From assembly GCA_902778145.1 (NCBI GenBank), contig CACYWW010000034.1, positions 1 through 43,353 of the forward strand: a stretch of DNA of 43,353 nucleotides. The letters run 5' to 3'. The position numbers and the translations under genes are program-made. Position 1 is the first letter of the stretch; each line of letters begins with the position of its first letter. The stretch comes from an uncultured Ruminococcus sp. GTDB lineage: Bacteria > Bacillota > Clostridia > Oscillospirales > CAG-272. Under the pieces are notes generated by a model that was given only the letters and a program-made list of their open reading frames with translations, had not been told where the DNA came from and searched no databases. Positions 7,694 through 16,131 of the stretch are shown in pieces.

Positions 7694-9061
7694 TTACTCA
7701 GGCTTATGCCATGATATCGTTTCAAGATACGGTACGAAGTTGTCGCGCTCACGCTTTGTGGAGCGCTCCTCCGCGCCGGATACGGGGTCGTAGAAATACT
7801 GATAGCAGAAGTAGGCGACGCCTTTGCATTTCGGCAGAGTTTCGGTGAACTGCAGACATCTTTGCAGTATATCCTTATGCTCCGCCCATTCGTTTTTGCC
7901 GGATCCCGCGTAGTTGTCGACGCCGGATTTCGCTTTTCCGAGCGTCATGCCTATTATCAGATCCACGTTATCGTTTTTGATTATGCTCTGCCACTTTTCG
8001 CACGTCTTGTCGAACGGCACCGTCGCGTGCTCGAAGCCGAAGTAGACCTGCGGACAGATATAATCGATATATCCGTCGTCTGAGCACCACGTTCTTACGT
8101 CGGCGTAATGGCTGTTGATGACGGTCTGCATGTTGCCCGCGGGGCTTATGCCGAAGATCCTGCCCTCGCCCGATTCCTTCACCGCCTCATAGAGGCTGTG
8201 AACGAGCTCCGACAGCACCGTCTTGCGGTATCTGGCTATATCGCCCCTGCCGCCGTTTGCGGCGTACTCGTCGTATGAGATCCTGTCGAATGACGGGTCG
8301 GTCGTGGGGTAGAAATAGTCGTCCATGTGGAGCCCGTCGACGTCGTAGCGGGCGAGAAGCTCCTTCGCGCCGTCAACGATCAGCTCCCGTACCGCCGGCT
8401 CGCCGATGTTGAGATAGACTCTGTCCGACACGACGGGGAGGTATCTTGCGCGGAGCTCCGTGTCGTTATACCACTGTCTTATACGGTATTTGTCCGATAC
8501 GTATCTGATCTCTTTTACGAGCATCGCTCGCATCGGGTTGATCCACGCCTGCACGGAGAAGCCTCTCTCATGCGCTTCGCTCACGAGGATCTCAAACGGA
8601 TCGTATTCGTGCTCGTTCGCGTACGTGCCGGTCACCATGCTGCACGGAGGGCAGACGTCCGACGGGTACATGCTGTCCGCGTACGGACGGACCTGATATA
8701 TTATTGTATTATAATGATTCGCGGCGGCGTTGTCAAGTATTCTTTGGAGCAATTTTGTAAACTCCTCTTTATCGCGCTGACGGGCTCCGCTCGCGTAGAC
8801 GGACGCCATGTCGAACTGTGAGATCCAGAGCGCCTTCATATCGGGGTAGTTCACGTATTTGTCCTCCTGTACGGGCGCCTCGGGCTCCGTCTCGCTCACT
8901 GGCTCCGTTCCGGTCACGGTGTCCGTCGCGGTCTGAGCAGCCTCAGTGACGGTACCTGGCCCGGTCACCGTATCCGCCGACGTTTGTTTTGAGACGCAGG
9001 AGCAGAGAAGAAGCGACGATAAGGCGCAGATGACTGCTGTGATCCTGTTATGTATTTTCAT
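7694..9061 (-). CDS. GHL10-family glycosidase-like lipoprotein (YngK-like)
   Basis: A 455-residue lipoprotein (lipobox LCSC, Cys 22) with a Thr/Glu/Pro linker to about residue 70, followed by a TIM-barrel domain of the glycosyl hydrolase-like 10 family. The family's typical motifs are visible: MKALWISQFDM at the barrel start, NTIIYQVRPYADSMYPSD, RGFSVQAWINPMR, VDGLHMDDYFYPT, GRIFGISPAGNM and DYICPQVYFGFEH. The acidic residues of HMDDYFYP are likely in the active site. The family is thought to act on cell-wall or exopolysaccharide glycans; the exact substrate is not known. The ATG overlaps the end of the upstream phosphodiester glycosidase gene by 14 bases and has only a weak ribosome site, so translational coupling is likely. 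Confidence 0.88.
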   Translation of the reverse strand: MKIHNRITAVICALSSLLLCSCVSKQTSADTVTGPGTVTEAAQTATDTVTGTEPVSETEPEAPVQEDKYVNYPDMKALWISQFDMASVYASGARQRDKEEFTKLLQRILDNAAANHYNTIIYQVRPYADSMYPSDVCPPCSMVTGTYANEHEYDPFEILVSEAHERGFSVQAWINPMRAMLVKEIRYVSDKYRIRQWYNDTELRARYLPVVSDRVYLNIGEPAVRELIVDGAKELLARYDVDGLHMDDYFYPTTDPSFDRISYDEYAANGGRGDIARYRKTVLSELVHSLYEAVKESGEGRIFGISPAGNMQTVINSHYADVRTWCSDDGYIDYICPQVYFGFEHATVPFDKTCEKWQSIIKNDNVDLIIGMTLGKAKSGVDNYAGSGKNEWAEHKDILQRCLQFTETLPKCKGVAYFCYQYFYDPVSGAEERSTKRERDNFVPYLETISWHKPE

Positions 9062-11519
9062 TTTTCTTTTTCAGAAGCTTGAGGATGACCGCCGTGACGC
9101 CGCCGGCGACCGCCGCGGACGCGACAGCTATGATCACCGCCGTGAGCGCCGTGTTTCTGCCGCCCTTTCCGACGGTATCCGTAGTTTCGCCGTCCGTGCT
9201 TTCGGGATCTTGTGTCCGCGCGGTATCCGTGCCGGAACCGCTTATCGGCTCTGCCGTACCGTCGCTTAGCTCGCTCCCGACAGGGATCAGATCGGAGGTG
9301 TCGGACACCGTGCCCGGATCCGTCGCGGATTCAGTCGCGGACTCCGTATCGGGCTCCGTCGCGGGATCGGTAACGGGGTATGTGGTGGAGTCGGGTTCGG
9401 TCTCCGTATATTCCGTGGTTATCCACTCATGCGAGGTCACGGGATCGGTCTCTTCTGTATCGGTCGGCTGGTAGGGAACGGTCTCGCCTTCGCTTACCGC
9501 CGGCTCTGTGGTCACCGGCGCTGTCGTGGTCGGCGCTGTTGTCACAGGTTCAGTTGTGACCGGCTCGGCCGTGACCGGCTCGGTCGTGACCGGCGCGGTC
9601 GTCTCCTCGGGCTCGCCGTTCAGCTCCGCGACGATCTTCTTCGCCGCCGCCGTCGCCTCATCCTTCGTCTTATGGAGCATGATGTTGTGTACGAGCATCT
9701 TGTCGCCGTTCGCCATAGCGCCAAAGAAGAAGTCTATGCGCAGACCGGAGATCGTGCCCTTCCATTTGCTGAGGGAGCCTGCGTTGAATACGGTGTATTC
9801 GTATTTGCCGGTGCGTTTCGTCGAGCCGCTCACGCTCTGTCCGCCCTCCGCGCCTCTGCCTTCACACTGGCAGAAAAGCTCGGTCATATACTGCTTCTGG
9901 GAGTTCGATTCGGGCAGCTTGTAAACGAGGGTTATGAATTTATATTCGTTCGCGCTTACTTTTTTGTCTATGTTCTGATAGCTGAAGGGGATGTACGGGT
10001 CAGCCATGCCGGGCGCCGTATTCATATCGTTGACCGTAAGGGCGAGGTTCCCGTCCTCCCAACCGAACAGCGCCTGGTTGCCGGCGCCTACGACCGCCTT
10101 GACGTGCTTTTCCGTCGGGAAGGTGACGTTCAGCGGATCCTCGACCTTGATCGGTAACTCTATCTCGAATTTGCCCTGTTCGCCTCTTTCGGGACCGTGG
10201 GCTAAAACGACGGCGTTGTTTACCGTTCTGTACGCCGTGCCCTTGCTGTCGACCGCGTGGCTGACGGGCTTGTAGCTTGCGCCGTCGCTCACGACCATCG
10301 TCATGGAGCCGCCGCCGTCGAGCAGGAGGAGATCGTAGAGGTTGAGATCCTTGCAGAGCTGCGCGAGCCTTGCGCCGTTGGCGCCGGCGCCGCCGTAGCC
10401 TCTGCCGTCCATCGTTATCATGTTGATCTTTTTGTTGAAATCATATCCTATGAGCGTCGCGGGATAACCGGATTCAATGCCGTTGCCGGTGAGGACGCCG
10501 TCCTGCACGTATACGATATTGCCGCCGATGGAGTTCTTCACACGGCGCCAGCCCTCGGCGTTGCCGCAGGCGTCGCCTACCGACAGCGTTATATTTATGC
10601 TGTCGCCGACGGCGAATTCGGAAAGAGAAGACACTTTGCTGCCGCGTGACGTGAGGATCATCTGCTTTTCGTTTATGTAATCCGGGTTGACCCCGTTTTC
10701 CTTCGAGTAGATCGCTTTGACCGTACCGGTCACGTCCATGCCGTGAGCGGGCGTGTAATCCTCTTCGAATTCTATGAGGATCTCATACGCGTCGTCGAGC
10801 GCGAAGCCTTTGTATGTGCTCATGACTCTGTCGGTGTACATGACGATCGCGTTGTTCGCCGGCAGACGGTTGATGCCGTCTATCTTCAGCGAGGAGCCGT
10901 TCGTCTCGTCCTTCGCCGTTATGCTGACGGTCGGCTGACCGAGCAGGGGAACGTAATCGTCGGTGATGCCGAACGCCCAGGAGATACCGGCGTACGGCGT
11001 CTCCTGCGGGATGGTGCCGGACGTGAATATCTCGCCGTCAACGATGTTGTAGGAACGGGATACGGTCAGCTCCTTCTTGACCACGGCGTCGGAATATCCG
11101 CCGAAGCTCGTGCCCTTGCCCTCGATCCTCGCGTGGGCGTAGGAGACCATCCACATATCGCCGTTTATCGCGGCTATCGCCTTTCTGTCGCTGTGGGTCT
11201 GGTTGTACTGCGCTATATCGCTCGTTACGAGCGCGAGCTTTCTCGCGTCGTTGTTGTAGTAAAAAGTGTCGAGATACAGATCGCGCTGAGCCAGATCGAA
11301 CTGCACCACGTTTATGCTCTGATTGGAGTATACCGAGTTTGACGGCGTTTTGATCTGTGTGTGTACGACGCCCGGATATATCTCCTTCACCGTACGCGAC
11401 GATTCGCCGCTGAGCGCGGGAGCACCCTCCGCCGCGATCACAGCCGGTATCAGAAGGACCGCCGCGAGAACGGCGCACAGAACCGCCTTAAAGGCCTTGA
11501 ATTTTTTCAATGATAGCAC
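9048..11519 (-). CDS. Phosphodiester glycosidase (NAGPA-domain) surface protein
   Basis: An 823-residue secreted, membrane-anchored protein. After a signal sequence (about 1-30), residues about 60-440 form a NAGPA/phosphodiester glycosidase domain, with KAIAAINGDMWM, the family hallmark LLLDGGGSMTMV and RTVNNAVVLAHG. This family removes sugars linked through phosphodiesters. Residues about 440-630 are a beta-rich domain I cannot name. A long Thr/Glu/Pro linker (TTEPVT repeats) follows, then a C-terminal transmembrane helix (TAVIIAVASAAVAGGVTAVIL) and a Lys-rich tail, so it is anchored at the C-terminus without an LPxTG motif. The longest reading uses GTG at 11519, but AGGTG lies 6 bases before a TTG at 11510, which may be the true start. 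It leads a run with the GHL10 gene and the Thr-linker lipoprotein. Confidence 0.88.
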   Translation of the reverse strand: MLSLKKFKAFKAVLCAVLAAVLLIPAVIAAEGAPALSGESSRTVKEIYPGVVHTQIKTPSNSVYSNQSINVVQFDLAQRDLYLDTFYYNNDARKLALVTSDIAQYNQTHSDRKAIAAINGDMWMVSYAHARIEGKGTSFGGYSDAVVKKELTVSRSYNIVDGEIFTSGTIPQETPYAGISWAFGITDDYVPLLGQPTVSITAKDETNGSSLKIDGINRLPANNAIVMYTDRVMSTYKGFALDDAYEILIEFEEDYTPAHGMDVTGTVKAIYSKENGVNPDYINEKQMILTSRGSKVSSLSEFAVGDSINITLSVGDACGNAEGWRRVKNSIGGNIVYVQDGVLTGNGIESGYPATLIGYDFNKKINMITMDGRGYGGAGANGARLAQLCKDLNLYDLLLLDGGGSMTMVVSDGASYKPVSHAVDSKGTAYRTVNNAVVLAHGPERGEQGKFEIELPIKVEDPLNVTFPTEKHVKAVVGAGNQALFGWEDGNLALTVNDMNTAPGMADPYIPFSYQNIDKKVSANEYKFITLVYKLPESNSQKQYMTELFCQCEGRGAEGGQSVSGSTKRTGKYEYTVFNAGSLSKWKGTISGLRIDFFFGAMANGDKMLVHNIMLHKTKDEATAAAKKIVAELNGEPEETTAPVTTEPVTAEPVTTEPVTTAPTTTAPVTTEPAVSEGETVPYQPTDTEETDPVTSHEWITTEYTETEPDSTTYPVTDPATEPDTESATESATDPGTVSDTSDLIPVGSELSDGTAEPISGSGTDTARTQDPESTDGETTDTVGKGGRNTALTAVIIAVASAAVAGGVTAVILKLLKKKNENT

Positions 11520-11542
11520 CTGCCTTTTTTAAGTATGTCATT

Positions 11543-11571
11543 ATTTTACCAGAAACAGACGTATTTGTCAA
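11543..11571 (-). promoter_or_regulatory. Sigma-A promoter of the surface-gene run
   Basis: Minus-strand TTGACA (11571-11566) and TAAAAT (11548-11543) with a 17-base spacer, about 24-33 bases before the candidate starts of the phosphodiester glycosidase gene. Confidence 0.85.
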
Positions 11572-11587
11572 TATGTGCGCAAATAAA

Positions 11588-11609
11588 AAGGTGAGGATGA
11601 CCTCACCTT
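11588..11609 (-). terminator. Terminator after the YegP-like gene
   Basis: AAGGTGAGG pairs with CCTCACCTT around a 4-base loop; on the minus strand the stem runs into TTTTTATTT. It lies just past the YegP stop and upstream of the next promoter. Confidence 0.85.
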
Positions 11610-11626
11610 ATACGGACGGAAAACTC

Positions 11627-12007
11627 TTATTTTTCCTCTTCCATCTTGATCTCGGCTTCGGGAGCGTTCTTCTTGACGGATTCGATGCCGTTCTTGCAGG
11701 ACGCGAGAGCCTTGTAGCCTTCGGAGGTGGCTATGATCTCACCGTTGGTGGCTTTCAGTCTGAAGCGGAATTCACCGGCCTTGTCGGTGTAGATCTCGAA
11801 CTTCGGATGCTTTACCTTCTCGAAGCCTTCAACTGTCTGATCTTCGATCCCGGCTTTGACGGAGTTCTTTCTGACGGACTCTATGCCGTTCTTGCAGGAT
11901 GCGAGGGCGTTGTAGATCTCGGACGTGGCGACTGTCTCACCGTTGCCGGCTTTAAGGTCGAACTTGTAACCGCCGTTTTTGGTGGCTTTGATGACGAATT
12001 TTCCCAT
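11627..12007 (-). CDS. YegP family protein (two DUF1508 repeats)
   Basis: A 126-residue cytoplasmic protein made of two tandem DUF1508/YegP repeats (about residues 1-50 and 66-115). Each has the pattern F.(L/I)KA.NGE.(V/I)ATSE.Y.ALASCKNGIESV(R/K)KN. The family forms small domain-swapped proteins of unclear function, often abundant and stress-associated; that role is not shown here. The start at 12007 follows AAAGGA. It is a single-gene unit with its own consensus promoter (12053-12081) and terminator (11588-11609), which suggests strong independent expression. Length is normal for a two-repeat member. Confidence 0.92.
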   Translation of the reverse strand: MGKFVIKATKNGGYKFDLKAGNGETVATSEIYNALASCKNGIESVRKNSVKAGIEDQTVEGFEKVKHPKFEIYTDKAGEFRFRLKATNGEIIATSEGYKALASCKNGIESVKKNAPEAEIKMEEEK

Positions 12008-12052
12008 GATATTTTATCCTTTCTTTAAAATGAGGCTTTGCCGTTTTTCTTT

Positions 12053-12081
12053 ATTATAACGGCAAAAAAGCGAAATGTCAA
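12053..12081 (-). promoter_or_regulatory. Sigma-A promoter of the YegP-like gene
   Basis: Minus-strand TTGACA (12081-12076) and TATAAT (12058-12053) at a 17-base spacing; full consensus. Confidence 0.9.
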
Positions 12082-12134
12082 GCATTTTCCGCAAAAATAT
12101 GCGCCTTGATGCACGGTTTTTATGTGTTTTTACA

Positions 12135-12812
12135 CTATCTGTCGTTCGTTATGTCGCCGTTTTCGGATATCGGCAGAGGATCTCCGAGGTACGCGGGCGG
12201 CACGTTGAACAAAACCGACCCCGTGTCCTTGACGCGGGCGAGACATTCGCGCGCGTCCCTCATCAGCTGACCGCCGTATTCACGCGCGGAGGCGGATGAT
12301 CCCGCGCACCTCAGTCCGATCCCTTCGGCTATGTAAAGCGCGCGGTACAGATGGTACGTCTGCGTCACTATCATCACGCTGTCACATCCGAAGACCTTCT
12401 TCGCGCGGACGACGCTGTCATACGTGCAGAAGCCGGCGTGATCCATGAAAACGTCCCCGGACGGCACTCCGCGTCCGATGCAGTAGTCCTTCATCGCGTT
12501 CACCTCGTCGTAGTCCTCGCGCCCGTGGTCGCCGCTCACGAGTATCTTTGAGGATACGCCGGAAAAGTACAGCTCGATCCCGCGATCAAGCCTGTCGCGC
12601 AGCATCGCGCTCGGCTCGCCGTCGTCCGATACGAGCGCGCCGAGGATCAGTATGCAGTCGTATTTTTCGCCGTCCTCCCATAAGTCGATGAGTTTTTTTC
12701 CGCGTTCTATCATTACTGCGTTGACGACGGCGGTGAAGAGAACGGTGAGAAGCGCCGCGGCAAGTATGACGGATATAATGATTATCATTGTCTTTTTACG
12801 TCCGGTTTTCAT
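12135..12812 (-). CDS. YdcF/SanA family membrane protein (DUF218)
   Basis: A 225-residue protein with one N-terminal transmembrane helix (about 8-34) and a DUF218 domain. Family features are CILILGALVSDDGEPSAMLRDRLDRGIELY near residue 53, SKILVSGDHGREDYDEVNAMKDYCI near 87, and SVMIVTQTYHLYRALYIAEGIGL near 145. SanA relatives in enterobacteria affect the envelope barrier to vancomycin; the biochemical activity is not established. The first codon follows GAGGGGG. It is transcribed divergently from the U32/dut/maf/mre run, with overlapping promoter regions, so the two could influence each other. Confidence 0.85.
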   Translation of the reverse strand: MKTGRKKTMIIIISVILAAALLTVLFTAVVNAVMIERGKKLIDLWEDGEKYDCILILGALVSDDGEPSAMLRDRLDRGIELYFSGVSSKILVSGDHGREDYDEVNAMKDYCIGRGVPSGDVFMDHAGFCTYDSVVRAKKVFGCDSVMIVTQTYHLYRALYIAEGIGLRCAGSSASAREYGGQLMRDARECLARVKDTGSVLFNVPPAYLGDPLPISENGDITNDR

Positions 12813-12862
12813 AAAATCCCCCTCAATTTCATCCGATCATACAAAAAGTTTTCAAATTGGTA

Positions 12863-12891
12863 TTTAAATAAACGCGTATATATGTTACAAT
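12863..12891 (+). promoter_or_regulatory. Probable promoter of the U32-dut-maf-mre-PBP2 run
   Basis: TTTAAA (12863-12868) and TACAAT (12886-12891) with a 17-base spacer. The -35 is imperfect (4 of 6). The transcript would have a leader of about 110 bases before the U32 ATG. Confidence 0.6.
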
Positions 12892-12904
12892 AGTTCTGTA
12901 TACG

Positions 12905-12933
12905 ATTATACTCGCGGGACCGGAGCTTTTCAA
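12905..12933 (-). promoter_or_regulatory. Probable promoter of the YdcF-like gene
   Basis: Minus-strand TTGAAA (12933-12928) and TATAAT (12910-12905) at 17 bases. It fires across the plus-strand promoter at 12863-12891, so the divergent promoters are interleaved. Confidence 0.6.
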
Positions 12934-12989
12934 CAGTTAAAAGTAAACAATCCCCGCGAAAAGAATAAAATGTCCGGTGGGGCGGCAGC

Positions 12990-13004
12990 CCTTTCCGGGA
13001 AAGG
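12990..13004 (+). promoter_or_regulatory. Hairpin over the U32 gene ribosome site
   Basis: CCTTTCC, one base, then GGAAAGG form a perfect inverted repeat that includes the Shine-Dalgarno AAAGGA ending 5 bases before the ATG. If it folds in mRNA the ribosome site would be partly closed. Only the potential is visible. Confidence 0.4.
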
Positions 13005-13010
13005 ACCGAT

Positions 13011-15107
13011 ATGCCCGAAAAAAGACCACGCCTGCTCCTGCCCGCCGGCTCGCCCGACTGCTTTGAGGCGGCTCTTTCCGCCGGAGCGGATGAGATATAC
13101 GCGGGAGGAAAAAGATTCAACGCGAGGATAGGCGCAGACAATTTCACGGACGAGGAGCTTTCAGAGGCTATTAAAAAAGCCCATTTTTTCGGCGTCAGCG
13201 TTTTCGTTACGCTGAACACCCTCCTGCTCGACCGGGAGATGCCGGACGCGCTCAGATTCACCGAGTTCTTATATAATAACGACGTTGACGGGCTTATCGT
13301 CGCCGATCCGGGCTTTGCCGCCGCGGTGAGGAGGAGATTTCCGGGACTCCGTCTGCATGCGAGCACTCAGTGCTCAGCTCACAATCCGGCAGGAGCAAAG
13401 CTGCTCGCGTCGCGCGGGTTCAGCCGCGTCGTCCTCGCGAGAGAATGCAGCGGTGAGGATATAAAGAAAATAACAGAGGCTTTTCCGGACGTCGAGTATG
13501 AGATGTTCGTACACGGTGCGCTCTGCGTATGCACGTCCGGCATGTGCGAGATGTCCGCCTATATGGGCGGGAGAAGCGGCAACAGAGGCGACTGCGCCCA
13601 GCCCTGCCGCCTGCCAGACGCCGACGGCGTCTGCCGTCTGTCTCTGAAGGACAACTGTCTTGCCGGTCATATCACGGAGATCATCGGCTCGGGTGTGAGC
13701 AGCCTCAAGGTCGAAGGCAGGATGAAATCGCCGGAATACGTTTACGGCGTGGGAAGTATTTACAGAAGACTGCTCGACGAGGGCAGGAACGCGACGGATG
13801 AAGAGGTCCGCGAGCTTTCGCGCATATTCAGCCGCAGCGGCTTCACCGACGCGTATTTCGAAGGAAAGCCCGGACGCGATATGCTCGGAGTCAGAACAGA
13901 CGCGGACAAGCGGGCGACAGAGGAGGCTGAGGCGGAGATAAAAGCCGAGCTCAACCGGAAGAAGCGTCGTATACCCGTGTCCGTCAGAGCGGCGTTCCGC
14001 GCCGGCACACCGGCGGAGCTTACGTTCTCGACGGCGGGCGAATCCGTCACGGTCTACGGAGAAATACCGGCGACCGCGAAAACGAGTCCGCTCACGCAGG
14101 AGGACGTCGTAAAGAACATATGCAAGCTCGGGAACACACCGTTTTCGGTCGATCCGTCGTCCTTCTCGCTGACGCTTGACGACGATCTTTCACTGCCGGT
14201 CTCGGCGGTGAATTCGCTCAGACGCACGGCGGCGGAGAGACTCAAGGAAAAGATAACGAAGCCGAGATATCCGGGAAGGGCGGCTGTATCCGACCCGGAG
14301 CCTTCGGCGCAGCCGGCGGCAGACCGCGACGGATGCTTCTACATAGTCCATTTCGTCAGGAGCAAGGGGATACCGAAAAGGCAGTTCCTCGGAAGGTTCT
14401 CACACGTTTATCTTCCGATCGACGAATATCTTAACGCGCCGATGGCGGTGCGAGATATGACAGACGGCGTCGAGCTGCCGCCGGTCGTCATGATGAACGA
14501 GTTCACGATGCTCGAGGAGATGCTGATACGCGTCAAGCTGTGCGGTGTGAAGAACGTGATGGTGTCGAACGTCGGCACGCTGAAGCTCGCGCTGAAATAC
14601 GGCTTCGCCGTACACGGAGGACTCTACATGAACGTGTACAACGGCAGGACCGCCGGAGTCCTTGCGGGAGAGGGCTTCTCTTCGGTGCTGCTCTGCCCGG
14701 AGCTGAACATTGCGCAGATGAAGGCGATAGCCTCGGTATCGCCGGTGAGGACCGGCGCCGCGGTCTACGGCAAGCTGCCGGAGGCGGTGCTTGAAAAGTG
14801 CATGATCCGCGATATGACCGGCACCGTCGATCCTCTTAAAAAATGTGAGGCGTGCGGTGACGGACAGTTCCGCTATTTCACCGACAGATCCGGAGAAAAG
14901 GTGCCGGTCTGCCGCGAGTTCGTCCACAGGAACGTGATATACAACCCCGTCCCGATATACATGGCTGACAAGCAGGATGCGATAACGGGCGGCGCCGTCG
15001 GTGATCTTCATTTCTTCTTCACCGACGAGACGCCCGAGGAGGCGGCGGAGATAATAGAGGCGTACCGCAGCAGAACGCCTCACACCGGAAGGATTAAGAG
15101 AATGTGA
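13011..15107 (+). CDS. Peptidase U32 family protein (with DUF3656-type C-terminal region)
   Basis: A 698-residue U32 family protein. The N-terminal half holds the family core: LLLPAGSPDCFEAALSAGADEIY, then LHASTQCSAHN near residue 120, and the signature around 163-200 with EMFVHGALCVC, SGMCEMS, NRGDC and QPCR. The Cys pattern is intact. Relatives such as TrhP and RlhA are now linked to tRNA or rRNA hydroxylation rather than proteolysis, so RNA modification is the better guess. The C-terminal half (about 330-698) is the long collagenase-like extension seen in clostridial members, with a Cys pair in LKKCEACGDG near 603. It heads a co-directional run; its final ATG-TGA overlaps the dut start. 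Confidence 0.88.
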   Translation: MPEKRPRLLLPAGSPDCFEAALSAGADEIYAGGKRFNARIGADNFTDEELSEAIKKAHFFGVSVFVTLNTLLLDREMPDALRFTEFLYNNDVDGLIVADPGFAAAVRRRFPGLRLHASTQCSAHNPAGAKLLASRGFSRVVLARECSGEDIKKITEAFPDVEYEMFVHGALCVCTSGMCEMSAYMGGRSGNRGDCAQPCRLPDADGVCRLSLKDNCLAGHITEIIGSGVSSLKVEGRMKSPEYVYGVGSIYRRLLDEGRNATDEEVRELSRIFSRSGFTDAYFEGKPGRDMLGVRTDADKRATEEAEAEIKAELNRKKRRIPVSVRAAFRAGTPAELTFSTAGESVTVYGEIPATAKTSPLTQEDVVKNICKLGNTPFSVDPSSFSLTLDDDLSLPVSAVNSLRRTAAERLKEKITKPRYPGRAAVSDPEPSAQPAADRDGCFYIVHFVRSKGIPKRQFLGRFSHVYLPIDEYLNAPMAVRDMTDGVELPPVVMMNEFTMLEEMLIRVKLCGVKNVMVSNVGTLKLALKYGFAVHGGLYMNVYNGRTAGVLAGEGFSSVLLCPELNIAQMKAIASVSPVRTGAAVYGKLPEAVLEKCMIRDMTGTVDPLKKCEACGDGQFRYFTDRSGEKVPVCREFVHRNVIYNPVPIYMADKQDAITGGAVGDLHFFFTDETPEEAAEIIEAYRSRTPHTGRIKRM

Positions 15108-15547
15108 TGAAAATAAAGGTAAAAAAGCTGAAGGAAAACGCGCGTCTGCCCGAATACAAGACGCCGCTGTCCGCCGCGGCGGATCTCTGCGCCTGCATTG
15201 ACGCGCCGCTCACCGTATACCCGGGACAGCGGGCGAAGATACCGACGGGCATAGCGATCGAATACGAAGACCGGAACGTCGCGGCGCTCATCTGCGCGAG
15301 GAGCGGTCTTTCCGCGAAGCACGGCATATCGCTCACCAACGGAGTGGGACTTATCGATCCCGACTACCGCGGAGAGCTGCTCGTGTCCGTCGTCAATCTG
15401 TCGGACGTCCCGTATACCTTCACGGACGGAGAGAGGATAGCGCAGCTGCTCCTCGTTCCGATCGTGCGGGGAGAGTTTTCGGAGGCGGACGAGCTTTCGG
15501 AGACCGAGCGCGGCGAGGGCGGCTTCGGCTCGACCGGGAAGGTGTGA
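15107..15547 (+). CDS. dut: dUTP diphosphatase (dUTPase)
   Basis: Hydrolyses dUTP to dUMP and pyrophosphate, keeping uracil out of DNA and feeding thymidylate synthesis. All five trimeric-dUTPase motifs are present in order: LSAAADLCA (I), CARSGLSAKHGI (II), GLIDPDYRGEL with the catalytic Asp (III), GERIAQLLLVPI (IV) and RGEGGFGSTG (V, Phe-containing P-loop-like tail). At about 146 residues the length is normal. The ATG at 15107 shares its A with the U32 stop (TGATG); a GTG three bases earlier (15104) is an equally readable start. It is translated between the U32 gene and maf, with 1 base to maf, consistent with a tightly coupled operon. Confidence 0.95.
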   Translation: MKIKVKKLKENARLPEYKTPLSAAADLCACIDAPLTVYPGQRAKIPTGIAIEYEDRNVAALICARSGLSAKHGISLTNGVGLIDPDYRGELLVSVVNLSDVPYTFTDGERIAQLLLVPIVRGEFSEADELSETERGEGGFGSTGKV

Positions 15548-15548
15548 C

Positions 15549-16127
15549 ATGGAAAAGATAATACTTGCGTCAAAGTCTCCGAGAAGGAGCGAGATACTGA
15601 GGGCGGCAGGGATCCCCTTTGAGGTGATAACCGCCGACACCGACGAGACCGGCGTGAAAAGCGTTACCGCCGCGGAGCTCACGATGGGTCTCGCGTCCCG
15701 CAAGCTCCGCGCCGTGCGCGATCTGTCGGGCGAAGAAAGGCTCATACTCGCGGCTGATACCGTCGTATGCCGCAACGGCGAGGTCTTCGGCAAGCCGAAG
15801 GATAAGGAGGACGCGGAGCGTATGCTCACGCTTTTGTCGGACGGCTGGCACGAGGTCTACACGGGCATAGCGCTCTGCAAAAACGGAAAGCTCGTGATCG
15901 ACTACGACGTGACGCACGTCAGGATGAGAAAAATGGGCAGATCCGAGATAAAGGCGTATATCGATACGGGCGAACCTATGGACAAGGCCGGCGCCTACGC
16001 CGTGCAGGAGCTCGGGAGCGTGTTCGTCGAAAGGCTGGACGGGAGCTTCCACAACGTGGTGGGACTTCCGATATGCCTTGTCTGCACGCATCTTTACGAC
16101 GATTTCGGCATCAGCGTTCTGGGGTGA
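15549..16127 (+). CDS. maf: Maf family nucleoside triphosphate pyrophosphatase
   Basis: House-cleaning pyrophosphatase that hydrolyses modified or non-canonical nucleotides such as dTTP/UTP analogues. The start motif KIILASKSPRRSEIL, the catalytic ILAADTVV near residue 66 and GKPKDKEDAERMLTLLS near 79 are typical; length 192 is normal. It directly follows dut (1 base) and precedes mreB by 4 bases, the classical maf-mreBCD order of Firmicutes. Two nucleotide-sanitising genes side by side suggest coordinated supply control during growth. Confidence 0.95.
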   Translation: MEKIILASKSPRRSEILRAAGIPFEVITADTDETGVKSVTAAELTMGLASRKLRAVRDLSGEERLILAADTVVCRNGEVFGKPKDKEDAERMLTLLSDGWHEVYTGIALCKNGKLVIDYDVTHVRMRKMGRSEIKAYIDTGEPMDKAGAYAVQELGSVFVERLDGSFHNVVGLPICLVCTHLYDDFGISVLG

Positions 16128-16131
16128 TATC

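Noticed and set aside
12885..13010. Riboswitch in the U32 leader
   Set aside because: No conserved aptamer pattern was recognised; only simple inverted repeats are visible.
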